This document shows positions 1-4,512 of a stretch of DNA of 5,374 nucleotides, in pieces. The position numbers and the translations under genes were made by a program. Every line of letters begins with the position of its first letter. The first letter of the stretch is position 1. Source of the DNA: Palsa-504 sp050010815 (GTDB taxonomy: Bacteria; Actinomycetota; Actinomycetes; Streptosporangiales; Streptosporangiaceae); the NCBI GenBank assembly GCA_050010815.1, contig JBEKKH010000569.1, positions 1 to 5,374 on the forward strand, in the 5' to 3' direction. Under the pieces are notes generated by a model, which was not told where the DNA came from, did no database searches, and worked only from the letters and a program-made list of their open reading frames with translations.

Positions 1-259
1 TGACGTTCGACTCGTTCAGTATGGTCTCGTTGCTGAAATCACCGTCGCGCTCGACGTCGTTCTTGAACGTCGTCACGGCGGTATCGGCCGGAGCCGCCGC
101 GGCGTAGCGATCGGCGGCGGCCGACGCCGCGTGGGCCGGCGGCGGTGCCAGGTTGAGTGCAAACAGCGTTCCCGCTACCAGGAGCACCGCTGTCCACAGC
201 GTCGACAGCACGGATCTACGTGCGTGCCGGGGTCTGCCATGGGGGGATAGCTCAAGCAT
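1..259 (-). CDS. Secreted protein, N-terminus of a probable PQQ-like beta-propeller protein (partial)
   Basis: This frame runs off the left edge, so only 86 residues are visible. I chose the ATG at 259-257 because an AAAGGA ribosome-binding site lies 9 bases upstream and the frame then gives a textbook signal peptide. That peptide has a basic N-region (RPRHARR, residues 9-15), a hydrophobic core (about 17-38, with AVLLVAGTLFAL) and a likely cleavage site after PPPAHA (residue 44). The mature start is Ala-rich, followed by VTTFKNDVERDG and NETILNESNV. The pattern of a short F/Y-x-N-D...R-D-G segment followed by N-E-T-x-L-x-x-x-N-V is typical of the start of secreted PQQ-binding-like or quinoprotein beta-propellers. 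No propeller blades are visible, so the family is an inference and the substrate unknown. A glucanase remnant lies directly upstream on the same strand. Confidence 0.7.
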   Translation of the reverse strand, partial: MLELSPHGRPRHARRSVLSTLWTAVLLVAGTLFALNLAPPPAHAASAAADRYAAAAPADTAVTTFKNDVERDGDFSNETILNESNV

Positions 260-268
260 CGTGGTCTG

Positions 269-275
269 TCCTTTG
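269..275 (-). promoter_or_regulatory. Ribosome-binding site of the secreted protein gene
   Basis: On the minus strand the sequence reads CAAAGGA, leaving nine bases before the ATG at 259-257. It decides the start of the secreted protein. Its upstream edge is only five bases from the foot of the hairpin at 281-323, so folding of that hairpin could affect access to the site. Confidence 0.6.
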
Positions 276-280
276 ACGCG

Positions 281-323
281 GCCGCCTCGCCGACAGCACC
301 GCTGGCACCGTCGGCGAGGCGGC
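281..323. terminator. Strong GC hairpin (14-bp stem, 15-base loop) between the glucanase remnant and the secreted-protein gene
   Basis: The arms 281-294 (GCCGCCTCGCCGAC) and 310-323 (GTCGGCGAGGCGGC) are perfectly complementary. The hairpin lies about 11 bases past the stop of the minus-strand glucanase remnant and just before the ribosome-binding site of the next minus-strand gene. In the minus direction no U-run follows, which is common for actinobacterial terminators. In the plus direction a short TTTT sits at 333-336. It could be the glucanase terminator or a 5'-UTR structure controlling the gene downstream. The structure is seen directly; its role is inferred. Confidence 0.6.
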
Positions 324-334
324 GAGATCTGCTT

Positions 335-628
335 TTACCAACCGACGGCGACCACCGCGTACTGCGGGTTGGCCACCGAGATGTCAGAGGATTGCCCGGC
401 GTAGTCGTCGTAGGGGAGGCCGTACCGTTTGCCGTTGATCGCGTTCTGGTGCCAGAACTCGGATGAGGGATGCGATGATGCCGATCGCGCCCGCGCCGGA
501 ACGCCGGCGCCATCGGGCAGCGTGCGGGGGAGGAGGCTCATGAACGCTCTCTGGGCGTGAAACAGAGTGTTGGCCGCAGCGCAGGCGCCGCGCCGGCGGT
601 GATGCCGCCTGCTGCCCCGCTGTCCCAT
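335..628 (-). pseudogene. C-terminal remnant of a GH64-type beta-1,3-glucanase, possibly an in-frame internally deleted gene
   Basis: The last ~42 residues before the TAA at 337-335 read SSEFWHQNAINGKRYGLPYD, then DYAGQSS, then a tail ending NPQYAVVAVGW. The order FWHxxxxxGKxYGxPYDD, xGQSS, then a hydrophobic VxVGW end is the usual C-terminus of glycoside hydrolase family 64 (thaumatin-like-fold laminaripentaose-producing glucanases). A full enzyme is several hundred residues, so the catalytic core is missing. The frame nevertheless runs back without a stop to an ATG at 628-626, with GAGG (640-637) eight bases upstream. That would give a 97-residue Arg-rich product starting MGQRGSRRHHRRRG. 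Residues such as CAAAN near its start may be weak further homology to the glucanase. It may be a decayed gene or a short deletion product. I am confident about the GH64-like tail and unsure whether it is expressed. Confidence 0.6.
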
Positions 629-755
629 GAGCGGCACCTCAGTTGATCTTGGTTGAATTTTGTCTTATTTCAAGGCGTAACGTAACTCACCTCTTACCCG
701 CCGTCAAGCCCTCGTCGCAGGCGGGGGGACATTTTGTCGAATCTTCATTTAAGCC

Positions 756-785
756 TTGACGAAAGTGTAATGCCGTTGTTACGCT
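756..785 (+). promoter_or_regulatory. Candidate sigma-70-type promoter, plus strand
   Basis: TTGACG at 756-761 is followed after 18 bases by TACGCT at 780-785, within the only AT-rich part of this intergenic region. The -35 box matches consensus well and the -10 box fits the TAnnnT pattern of actinobacteria. It points toward the F5/8 type C remnant at 1003-1041, so it may once have driven the lost gene. No intact plus-strand gene follows it now. Confidence 0.4.
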
Positions 786-835
786 CGCCTCTTCTTACTG
801 GATGTAGCCGTGCAAACACTCAGCCTTGCCGTCTC

Positions 836-859
836 GCCAGGCCGTCGCTCCGGCCTGGC
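836..859. repeat. Inverted repeat, 8-bp stem and 8-base loop
   Basis: GCCAGGCC at 836-843 pairs perfectly with GGCCTGGC at 852-859. No U-run follows on either strand. It sits about 50 bases downstream of the candidate promoter at 756-785, where it could act as a leader hairpin or terminator. The pairing is seen; no function is assigned. Confidence 0.4.
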
Positions 860-1002
860 CTCCGTCCAGATCCCGGCCGGCGTATCGCACCCGGAGGGCC
901 ACATACCCGCACAGTTACACAGGTATGGGACCTAATGAGGAGTCTCTCCCGCTCATCGGCCACATCGTGCCACCCGCTCCCCAGGATGGACCACCGTGTT
1001 CG

Positions 1003-1041
1003 GGCTACTCCATCTATGAGTTCCAGGTCTACGCGAGCTAG
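1003..1041 (+). pseudogene. C-terminal fragment of an F5/8 type C (discoidin/CBM32-like) domain
   Basis: The twelve codons before the TAG at 1039-1041 read GYSIYEFQVYAS. The sequence (W/Y)GYS-x-x-EFxVY-x is the characteristic last beta-strand of F5/8 type C carbohydrate-binding domains, which often end secreted actinobacterial glycoside hydrolases. Upstream of 1003 neither this frame nor its neighbours continue the domain, so only the tail survives. Its stop overlaps the stop of the convergent ROK gene in a shared CTAG (1038-1041). The match is short, so chance cannot be fully excluded. The exact position at a stop codon and the carbohydrate setting make a true remnant more likely than not. 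Confidence 0.5.
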
Positions 1042-2255
1042 GAGGCCCGGCGGCTACCAGAGCGTGGGCGCCACGCGCCGTCGAGGAAATCCTCCATCGG
1101 TAGCGTCGCCGCGCCGAACGCGACCGCCTCCGGCCCGAGCTGGCCGAGCTCGATCGACGCGGCGGCGAATGGATGCCGCAGCGAGTGGCGCTGCGCAGAC
1201 GCGCGGACCGCCGGCAACAGCCTGCCGCCGAGCAGCAGGCCCGCCCAGCCACCCAGAATGACCCGCTCCGGATTGAACAAGTTGATCAGGTCGCCGATGC
1301 CGACGCCCAGGTATTCCGCGGTCTCCGTCAGGACGGCGTCCGTCGCTGGTGACGAATCGGCGACGGCCAGGAGCCCGGCCAGCATCGACTCCTCATCGCC
1401 CGCGGACAACGCCGCCGGGCTTCCGCACCGGTCCAAGATCGCCTCCGCGCCCACGTATGCCTCAAGACAGCCGGCCGATCCGCACCGGCAGCGCCTGCCG
1501 CCCACCACGACCGTGGTGTGCCCCCACTCCGCCGCGCTCGAGGTGGACCCCTGGTAGGTACTGCCGCCGGAGATCAGCGACGCGCCGACGCCAGATCCGA
1601 TCAGGACCACGGCGGCGTTCCCGACTCCGCGCCCCGCGCCGAACCACATCTCGGCCTGCCCCATCGTCTTGGCGCAGTTCTCGAACCGCAGCGGCAGATC
1701 GGTGTGCGCTCGCAGCAGCCGCTCCAGCGGCACCGCGTCCCACTGGTAGGTCTGGCCGTAGACGAGGACCTCGGGACCCTGCTCGACGATCCCCGGCACC
1801 CCGATCCCGACCCCGAGGACCGCCGCGGGGTCGACTCCCCCGTCGATGAGCACCGCGTTCAGCCCGGCCGCGAGGTCCCGGACGACCACGTCCACCTCGT
1901 GCTCAGCGGGATCGAGCGGGTACTCCGCCTTCGCGCGCTCGGTCATGGCTAGGTTGAACAGCTCCACCCGGATCCGGGTCTCGCCGATATCGACGCCGAT
2001 CACGTAGCCGTAATCCGGGTTGATGTCGAGCAGCACGCGCGGCCGTCCGCCATCGGAGTCCTCCGAGCCGACCTCGGTGACGATGCCGTCCTGGAGCAGC
2101 TCCCGGACGACGTTGGTGACCGACGTGGGACTCAGCCCGGTCGCGGCACTGAGATCCTGGCGGCTGCCGGGGCGGCCGAAATACAGCGACCACAGGACGG
2201 CCGCCCTGTTCTCGCGCCGGAGGTCCCGCACCGTGCCGCGCCGTCGATGCACCAT
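1038..2255 (-). CDS. ROK-family transcriptional regulator (NagC/XylR type), catalytic Asp replaced by Cys
   Basis: Full-length ROK regulator of 405 residues, usual for the family. The ATG at 2255 is preferred over the in-frame GTG at 2261 because the AGGGGGG ribosome-binding site lies six bases before the ATG but directly abuts the GTG. Residues about 13-66 form a winged helix-turn-helix (DLSAATGLSPTSVTNVVREL), followed by the GGRP turn at 69-72. The sugar-kinase-like domain starts at VIGVDIGET (85-93). A glycine-rich segment, GSGVGASLISGG, lies at 220-231. The ROK zinc site is present: EWGH at 243-246 and CRCGSAGC at 256-263. At 191-198 FENCAKTM replaces the usual EN-D-x-N segment, so the catalytic base position is Cys194. 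Kinase activity is therefore unlikely, and sugar-responsive DNA binding is the expected role. The effector is unknown; nearby glucanase and carbohydrate-binding remnants suggest control of polysaccharide use. An AT-rich operator/promoter region lies immediately upstream, so autoregulation is plausible. Confidence 0.93.
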   Translation of the reverse strand: MVHRRRGTVRDLRRENRAAVLWSLYFGRPGSRQDLSAATGLSPTSVTNVVRELLQDGIVTEVGSEDSDGGRPRVLLDINPDYGYVIGVDIGETRIRVELFNLAMTERAKAEYPLDPAEHEVDVVVRDLAAGLNAVLIDGGVDPAAVLGVGIGVPGIVEQGPEVLVYGQTYQWDAVPLERLLRAHTDLPLRFENCAKTMGQAEMWFGAGRGVGNAAVVLIGSGVGASLISGGSTYQGSTSSAAEWGHTTVVVGGRRCRCGSAGCLEAYVGAEAILDRCGSPAALSAGDEESMLAGLLAVADSSPATDAVLTETAEYLGVGIGDLINLFNPERVILGGWAGLLLGGRLLPAVRASAQRHSLRHPFAAASIELGQLGPEAVAFGAATLPMEDFLDGAWRPRSGSRRAS

Positions 2256-2260
2256 CGTCA

Positions 2261-2267
2261 CCCCCCT
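2261..2267 (-). promoter_or_regulatory. Ribosome-binding site of the ROK regulator
   Basis: The minus strand reads AGGGGGG here, with about six bases to the ATG at 2255-2253. Using the upstream GTG at 2261 would leave no spacing, so this site decides the start. Confidence 0.6.
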
Positions 2268-2322
2268 AAATTCGAAGCTTGTATCAAAAACTACTTTATA
2301 AACGAAGCATGAACGTAATTCG
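2268..2322 (-). promoter_or_regulatory. AT-rich promoter/operator region of the ROK regulator
   Basis: This is one of only two strongly AT-rich stretches in the window. It contains TTTATAAAG (about 2304-2294, minus strand), a TAGTTTTTGATACA tract, and two copies of CGAAGC on the plus strand (2273-2278 and 2303-2308) about 30 bases apart. ROK regulators typically bind AT-rich operators overlapping their own promoters, so the regulator may bind here. No single -35/-10 pair stands out; TTCGTT with GATACA is possible at short spacing. The position and composition are seen; the operator role is inferred. Confidence 0.45.
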
Positions 2323-2325
2323 TTG

Positions 2326-2375
2326 CCTGGCGGTCGGGCGCGTGCGCGCCGCCAGGGCTAGCGGGGCGGCCCCGC
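2326..2375. repeat. Two adjacent GC hairpins
   Basis: CCTGGCGG (2326-2333) pairs with CCGCCAGG (2349-2356) around a 15-base loop that itself contains GCGC-GT-GCGC. Five bases later GCGGGGC (2361-2367) pairs with GCCCCGC (2369-2375) around one base. They lie between the ROK promoter and the first repeat module and have no adjacent gene end. They could mark the terminator of a lost gene or the edge of an inserted segment. Confidence 0.4.
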
Positions 2376-2388
2376 CACCGCAGGCCCA

Positions 2389-2505
2389 GGAAGCGGTGCT
2401 GAATCCGTGCTGACACCCTGCCGTCCGAAATTCCGTCTACCTGCGGAAACTGCCGTCCGGTCCACGATTACCCCGATCTACGAGGGCACCAACCAGATCC
2501 AGCGC
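2389..2505 (+). repeat. Repeat module copy 1: GTGCTGA heptamer pair joined to an acyl-CoA dehydrogenase tail
   Basis: This copy matches 4389-4505. The first ~26 bases, GGAAnCGGTGCTGAATCC and onward through GTGCTGAC, differ at one position. The middle ~22 bases (2415-2436) have diverged. The last 69 bases (2437-2505) differ at only five positions. The first block contains the heptamer GTGCTGA twice, separated by ATCC. The conserved CTACCTGCGGAAACTGCC segment is not part of the dehydrogenase, yet both copies join it to the dehydrogenase coding sequence at the same point. The fusion therefore predates the duplication. A recombination (att-like) site is a reasonable inference. Confidence 0.75.
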
Positions 2506-2535
2506 ATGATCATGGCCCGCCAGTTGCTGAAGTAG
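2461..2535 (+). pseudogene. 3' end of an acyl-CoA dehydrogenase gene (fragment)
   Basis: The frame ends at the TAG at 2533-2535 and reads ITPIYEGTNQIQR followed by MIMARQLLK. ITxIYEGTNQIQRxxxARxLL is the near-invariant C-terminal motif of bacterial acyl-CoA dehydrogenases, whose Glu-Gly residues lie near the FAD and substrate. The remaining ~350 residues are absent. The frame stays open back to about 2362, so a GTG at 2407 could start a 42-residue peptide, but that upstream sequence is not dehydrogenase. No stop or frameshift interrupts the tail, which suggests the fragment is recent or maintained. A terminator-like hairpin follows at 2586-2616. Confidence 0.8.
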
Positions 2536-2585
2536 TGATATTGGGCTGATGACCTGCGGCTTCTCCGGCCTGCCTGGCCGTGTTA

Positions 2586-2616
2586 CGGGCCGCGCGGCGC
2601 CGAGTCTGGCGGCCCG
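2586..2616 (+). terminator. Terminator-like hairpin downstream of the acyl-CoA dehydrogenase tail
   Basis: CGGGCCGC (2586-2593) pairs perfectly with GCGGCCCG (2609-2616) around 15 bases, followed by TTCTCGTGT. It lies about 50 bases past the dehydrogenase stop, so it is probably that gene's original terminator carried along with the tail. Confidence 0.5.
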
Positions 2617-2673
2617 TTCTCGTGTCCGATTTACCCGATTGATACTGGTTATCTCCCATCGTTTCCGGACCCC

Positions 2674-2692
2674 GTGCTGAATCGGTGCTGAC
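2674..2692 (+). repeat. Third copy of the GTGCTGA heptamer pair
   Basis: GTGCTGAATCGGTGCTGAC differs by one base from the 19-base core of the other two modules (at 2397 and 4397). It keeps the heptamer pair but is not followed by the dehydrogenase tail. It lies about 40 bases upstream of the first possible start of the ubiquitin-like gene. Confidence 0.65.
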
Positions 2693-2730
2693 CCCTGGCG
2701 CTGTTCGCGACGGCGGCGTGACGCTGAGGT

Positions 2731-3228
2731 GTGGGGGAGCTGGTAGCCACATGGCACCGAGATCGCAATGCCGGACCGAACGTGTTCCCCGCACCCGGCC
2801 ACGCGGCTGCCGTCCACTCCAGCGGGGCCGGCGAGATTGAGTTGTACGTGCGTAACCGGGCGCTGTCGGTGTCGCACGTGGTGAGGGTGCCGTCGGCTGT
2901 CACTGGCCCGGAGTTGTCCGCCCTCGTGGCAGAGGCGCTGGACCTGCGGGAGAGCGAGTCGAGATACGGCGGGCTGGTGGGTGCCCGCTTTACCTACGAG
3001 CTCAGGCACCGTGACCAGCCGCTACCGGACAAGCCGATCACTGACCTGGGCCTCGGTTACGGTGACACGGTTGACCTGCTGGTGCACGCCGAGTTTGTGA
3101 GTCGAGGCAAGACAACCGGCACATGGATCTTTCGTGACGGCCCGGCACCCCAGCAGCCGGAGATCAGCCCGCGAGTGGTGCGCGCGCTCGTAGACGCGGC
3201 GTTCGGTCACCTAATGCCGATGCAGTGA
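2731..3228 (+). CDS. Ubiquitin-like (beta-grasp) domain protein of unknown function
   Basis: The frame encodes up to 165 residues from the GTG at 2731, the first possible start after an in-frame TGA at 2725. The GAGG before it sits too close, so the GTG at 2782 (148 residues) is an alternative. Residues about 35-122 fit a ubiquitin-like beta-grasp: strand EIELYVRN, hairpin to ALSVSHVVRVP, helix TGPELSALVAEALDLR, strand GARFTYELRHRDQPLP, then ITDLGLGYGDTVDLLVHAEF. The short-helix-then-G-D-x-V-x-L ending is typical of ubiquitin/YukD-like folds. The C-terminal ~43 residues include SPRVVRALVDAAFGHL, probably a helix, and end in PMQ. There is no terminal di-glycine, so conjugation to targets is not indicated. 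No signal peptide or membrane segment is visible. No ESX/type VII, E1, E2 or JAB genes are in view. The start of coding is uncertain and the fold assignment is by pattern only. Confidence 0.65.
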   Translation: MGELVATWHRDRNAGPNVFPAPGHAAAVHSSGAGEIELYVRNRALSVSHVVRVPSAVTGPELSALVAEALDLRESESRYGGLVGARFTYELRHRDQPLPDKPITDLGLGYGDTVDLLVHAEFVSRGKTTGTWIFRDGPAPQQPEISPRVVRALVDAAFGHLMPMQ

Positions 3229-3369
3229 GTTCATGAGACTCCAAGAGGCAATGAACGGGCCTCCGATGCACCTGCTGTATACCTAGGATGTACCCGCGTG
3301 TCGGCGACGGCGCCGCTGGGCGGGCGTTGTAGGAAGTGGTTGTCCAGCTGAACCTCGGCGATCCCCTGT

Positions 3370-3795
3370 TCAGGGAGCGGGCGTCGGGACAGGAACTGGA
3401 ACGGCAGTAACGACCGATTCAAGTCCGCGAAAATCTGCGGGGTTGGTGGTGAACAGAGGCAGCTTGTTCGCTGCCGCGATGCTCGCGATCATCAGGTCAG
3501 CCACGCGGCCGCGAGGCTTGCGGCCCATGGCGATCACCTCGGCGGCGATGATCCCGTACCGCCGGGCGGCCTCAACATCGAATGGCAGCGGGATGAAGGT
3601 CGCCTCGACTCGCTGCAGACGATGGACCCGCCGGGCGCGTTCACCGGCATCCAGGGCCGAGTGCACTCCTGCCGACAGCTCGGCGAGGCTGACCGTGCTT
3701 GTGAGGAGCTCGGCGGGCAGCTGGTCGATCGCCAGCCGTTCCAGGTAGATCAGGATGCTCGTGTCGCCGAGCCCGCGCAGGTAGCGGGCGGTCAC
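3370..3795 (-). CDS. vapC: VapC-type PIN-domain ribonuclease toxin
   Basis: The 141-residue product has the acidic residues of a PIN-domain nuclease: Asp11 in GDTSILIYLE, Glu39 in SLAELSAGV, Asp100 in RVADLMIASIAA and Asp121 in FTTNPADF. These coordinate Mg2+/Mn2+ for RNA cleavage, and VapC toxins typically cut tRNA or rRNA to stop translation. Length is slightly above the usual ~130. The extra is a low-complexity tail, VPVPVPTPAP, which may be an altered end. The GTG start at 3795 overlaps the antitoxin TGA as GTGA, so translation is probably coupled. All four acidic residues are intact, so the toxin is predicted active and held in check by the gene upstream. The RNA target cannot be read from sequence. 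Confidence 0.9.
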   Translation of the reverse strand: MTARYLRGLGDTSILIYLERLAIDQLPAELLTSTVSLAELSAGVHSALDAGERARRVHRLQRVEATFIPLPFDVEAARRYGIIAAEVIAMGRKPRGRVADLMIASIAAANKLPLFTTNPADFRGLESVVTAVPVPVPTPAP

Positions 3796-4082
3796 TCGCC
3801 GTCCTGCCGCTCGTGGACGCGTTCGTAGGCGTCGAAGTGCGCCTCAGCGTCGGCGTAGCGATCCTGGTCTGCGCGGAACATCTCCGCGCTCATCGGAGGC
3901 AGGTCCTGGAACACCGTCATGAGTTCAGTGACCGGAACCGACTGGCGGCGCCCGGGGGTTGGCTGGTGAACATAGGCATCGATGGCAGCCAACGCGACTT
4001 GCTGCATGGAACGGTGTTCAGCCTCCGCCTTCCGCCGAAGCCCCTCCGCCTGTTCATCACTGAGCCTTAGCGTCATAGCCAT
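3792..4082 (-). CDS. vapB: VapB-type ribbon-helix-helix antitoxin
   Basis: The 96-residue product starts MAMTLRLSDEQAEGLRRKAE. A short beta-strand (TLRLS, residues 4-8) and two helices (about 9-22 and 25-37, SMQQVALAAIDAYV) form the ribbon-helix-helix DNA-binding fold of CopG/Arc-like antitoxins. The acidic C-terminal half, rich in Asp/Glu and ending HERQDGE, is the usual toxin-binding part. Starts at 4082 and 4076 are both possible; neither has a Shine-Dalgarno. The likely -10 is so close that the mRNA is probably leaderless. A longer frame from 4142 would read through the operator and is unlikely. Its stop overlaps the toxin start by four bases. With toxin bound it is expected to repress its own operon through the palindrome at 4090-4107. 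Confidence 0.85.
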   Translation of the reverse strand: MAMTLRLSDEQAEGLRRKAEAEHRSMQQVALAAIDAYVHQPTPGRRQSVPVTELMTVFQDLPPMSAEMFRADQDRYADAEAHFDAYERVHERQDGE

Positions 4083-4117
4083 AGTCGTATGATACCGCCT
4101 GGTATCAGCAAGGCCCA
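4083..4117 (-). promoter_or_regulatory. Promoter of the vapBC operon, probably leaderless
   Basis: On the minus strand TATCAT (4094-4089) lies six bases before the ATG at 4082, matching five of six -10 consensus positions. An alternative pair is TTGCTG-16-TACGAC, ending at 4083 and placing transcription start near the second ATG at 4076. Either choice leaves essentially no 5' leader, which agrees with the lack of a ribosome-binding site. No good -35 matches TATCAT at 17 bases. Confidence 0.5.
4090..4107. promoter_or_regulatory. Operator palindrome of the vapBC operon
   Basis: TGATACC (4090-4096) and GGTATCA (4101-4107) form a perfect 7-bp inverted repeat with a GCCT spacer, starting eight bases upstream of the antitoxin ATG and overlapping the predicted -10. 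The position and symmetry fit autoregulation by a dimeric ribbon-helix-helix antitoxin. Confidence 0.7.
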
Positions 4118-4388
4118 GCGCTGACGCCGAGCCTTTCCGCACCGACCCGGGCCGTAGCCTTTGACGTCAGCCCGCCGATCAAGCACCGAGATTCCATTCT
4201 GCCGAGCTACTCCAGATCTGCTCGGTCCCGCCCACGCGTCTCCTTCACGTGCGAAGAGCGCGTCGGTCTTCTTCAGGACGGGCGTATAGGAGCTGCCTTG
4301 CCGCCTGGTCACGTGGGTGACGGGCAGTTCGGCGGCGTCGGTCCGGGAGCGGCGACGACAACGCGAGCCTGGGTTACCCGGCCGTGGA
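4118..4388. other. Stretch without a recognisable gene upstream of vapBC
   Basis: Frames on both strands are open in part but have no credible start, ribosome-binding site or recognisable family. A perfect 8-bp palindrome, TGACGTCA, lies at 4162-4169. I see no RNA gene or insertion-sequence end here. Confidence 0.4.
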
Positions 4389-4505
4389 GGAAACGGTGCT
4401 GAATCCGTGCTGACCCACGGCCACCCAGCATGGGATCTACCTGCGGAAACTGCCATCCGGTCCACAATCACCCAGATCTACGAGGGCACCAACCAGATAC
4501 AGCGC
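4389..4505 (+). repeat. Repeat module copy 2: GTGCTGA heptamer pair joined to an acyl-CoA dehydrogenase tail
   Basis: This is the counterpart of 2389-2505 in the same orientation. Similarity starts at GGAA(A/G)CGG and stops sharply after CAGCGC at 4505, where this copy continues with CCTAGGTATGCC instead of dehydrogenase sequence. The spacing between copies is 2000 bases. They bracket the ubiquitin-like gene and the toxin-antitoxin operon. Confidence 0.75.
4461..4505 (+). pseudogene. Truncated acyl-CoA dehydrogenase C-terminal fragment (second copy)
   Basis: The frame reads ITQIYEGTNQIQR, the conserved C-terminal motif of acyl-CoA dehydrogenases, then departs from the family at PRYANRLG. The last ~9 codons and stop of the gene are missing, unlike the copy at 2461-2535. 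Gln replaces Pro in ITxIYEG, so the two copies differ in coding sequence as well. Confidence 0.7.
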
Positions 4506-4512
4506 CCTAGGT

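Larger units (their letters stand above)
640..1002. other. Intergenic stretch with an AT-rich promoter-like patch and no convincing gene
   Basis: About 640-800 is conspicuously AT-rich compared with everything around it, which fits a promoter region. Possible elements face both ways: TTGATC-17-TATTTC at 643-671 on the plus strand, and TTGAAA (673-668) on the minus strand ahead of the glucanase remnant. A stronger plus-strand candidate is listed separately at 756-785. From about 800 to 1002 the sequence returns to high GC. The frames there lack good starts and ribosome-binding sites and match no family I recognise. Confidence 0.5.

Noticed and set aside
810..935. Plus-strand 41-codon frame downstream of the candidate promoter (starts VQTLSLAVSPG)
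   Set aside because: It has a GTG start with no ribosome-binding site and no recognisable family, and it contains an inverted repeat. It is not enough to call a gene.
734..1261. Plus-strand 175-codon frame
   Set aside because: It is extremely rich in Arg, Pro and Ser, has no ribosome-binding site, and its second half is the antisense of the ROK gene.
2437..3009. Minus-strand 190-codon frame
   Set aside because: It is antisense to the ubiquitin-like gene and the acyl-CoA dehydrogenase tail, both better supported on the plus strand.
3336..3410. Short plus-strand frame (VVVQLNLGDPLFRERASGQE...) antisense to the vapC 3' end
   Set aside because: It reads plausibly but is only ~24 codons, has no ribosome-binding site and overlaps the toxin gene on the other strand.
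4083..4142. N-terminal extension of the antitoxin to a start at 4142
   Set aside because: It would place the promoter and the operator palindrome inside the coding sequence, and the extra residues are not part of the ribbon-helix-helix fold.
2391..4391. Exact 2000-base offset between the two repeat modules as a meaningful period
   Set aside because: There are only two copies and the intervening sequence is not itself repeated, so the round number is most likely coincidence.
4073..4471. Minus-strand 132-codon frame upstream of vapB
   Set aside because: It overlaps the vapBC promoter and repeat copy 2 and has no recognisable domain, so it is probably a chance open frame in GC-rich DNA.
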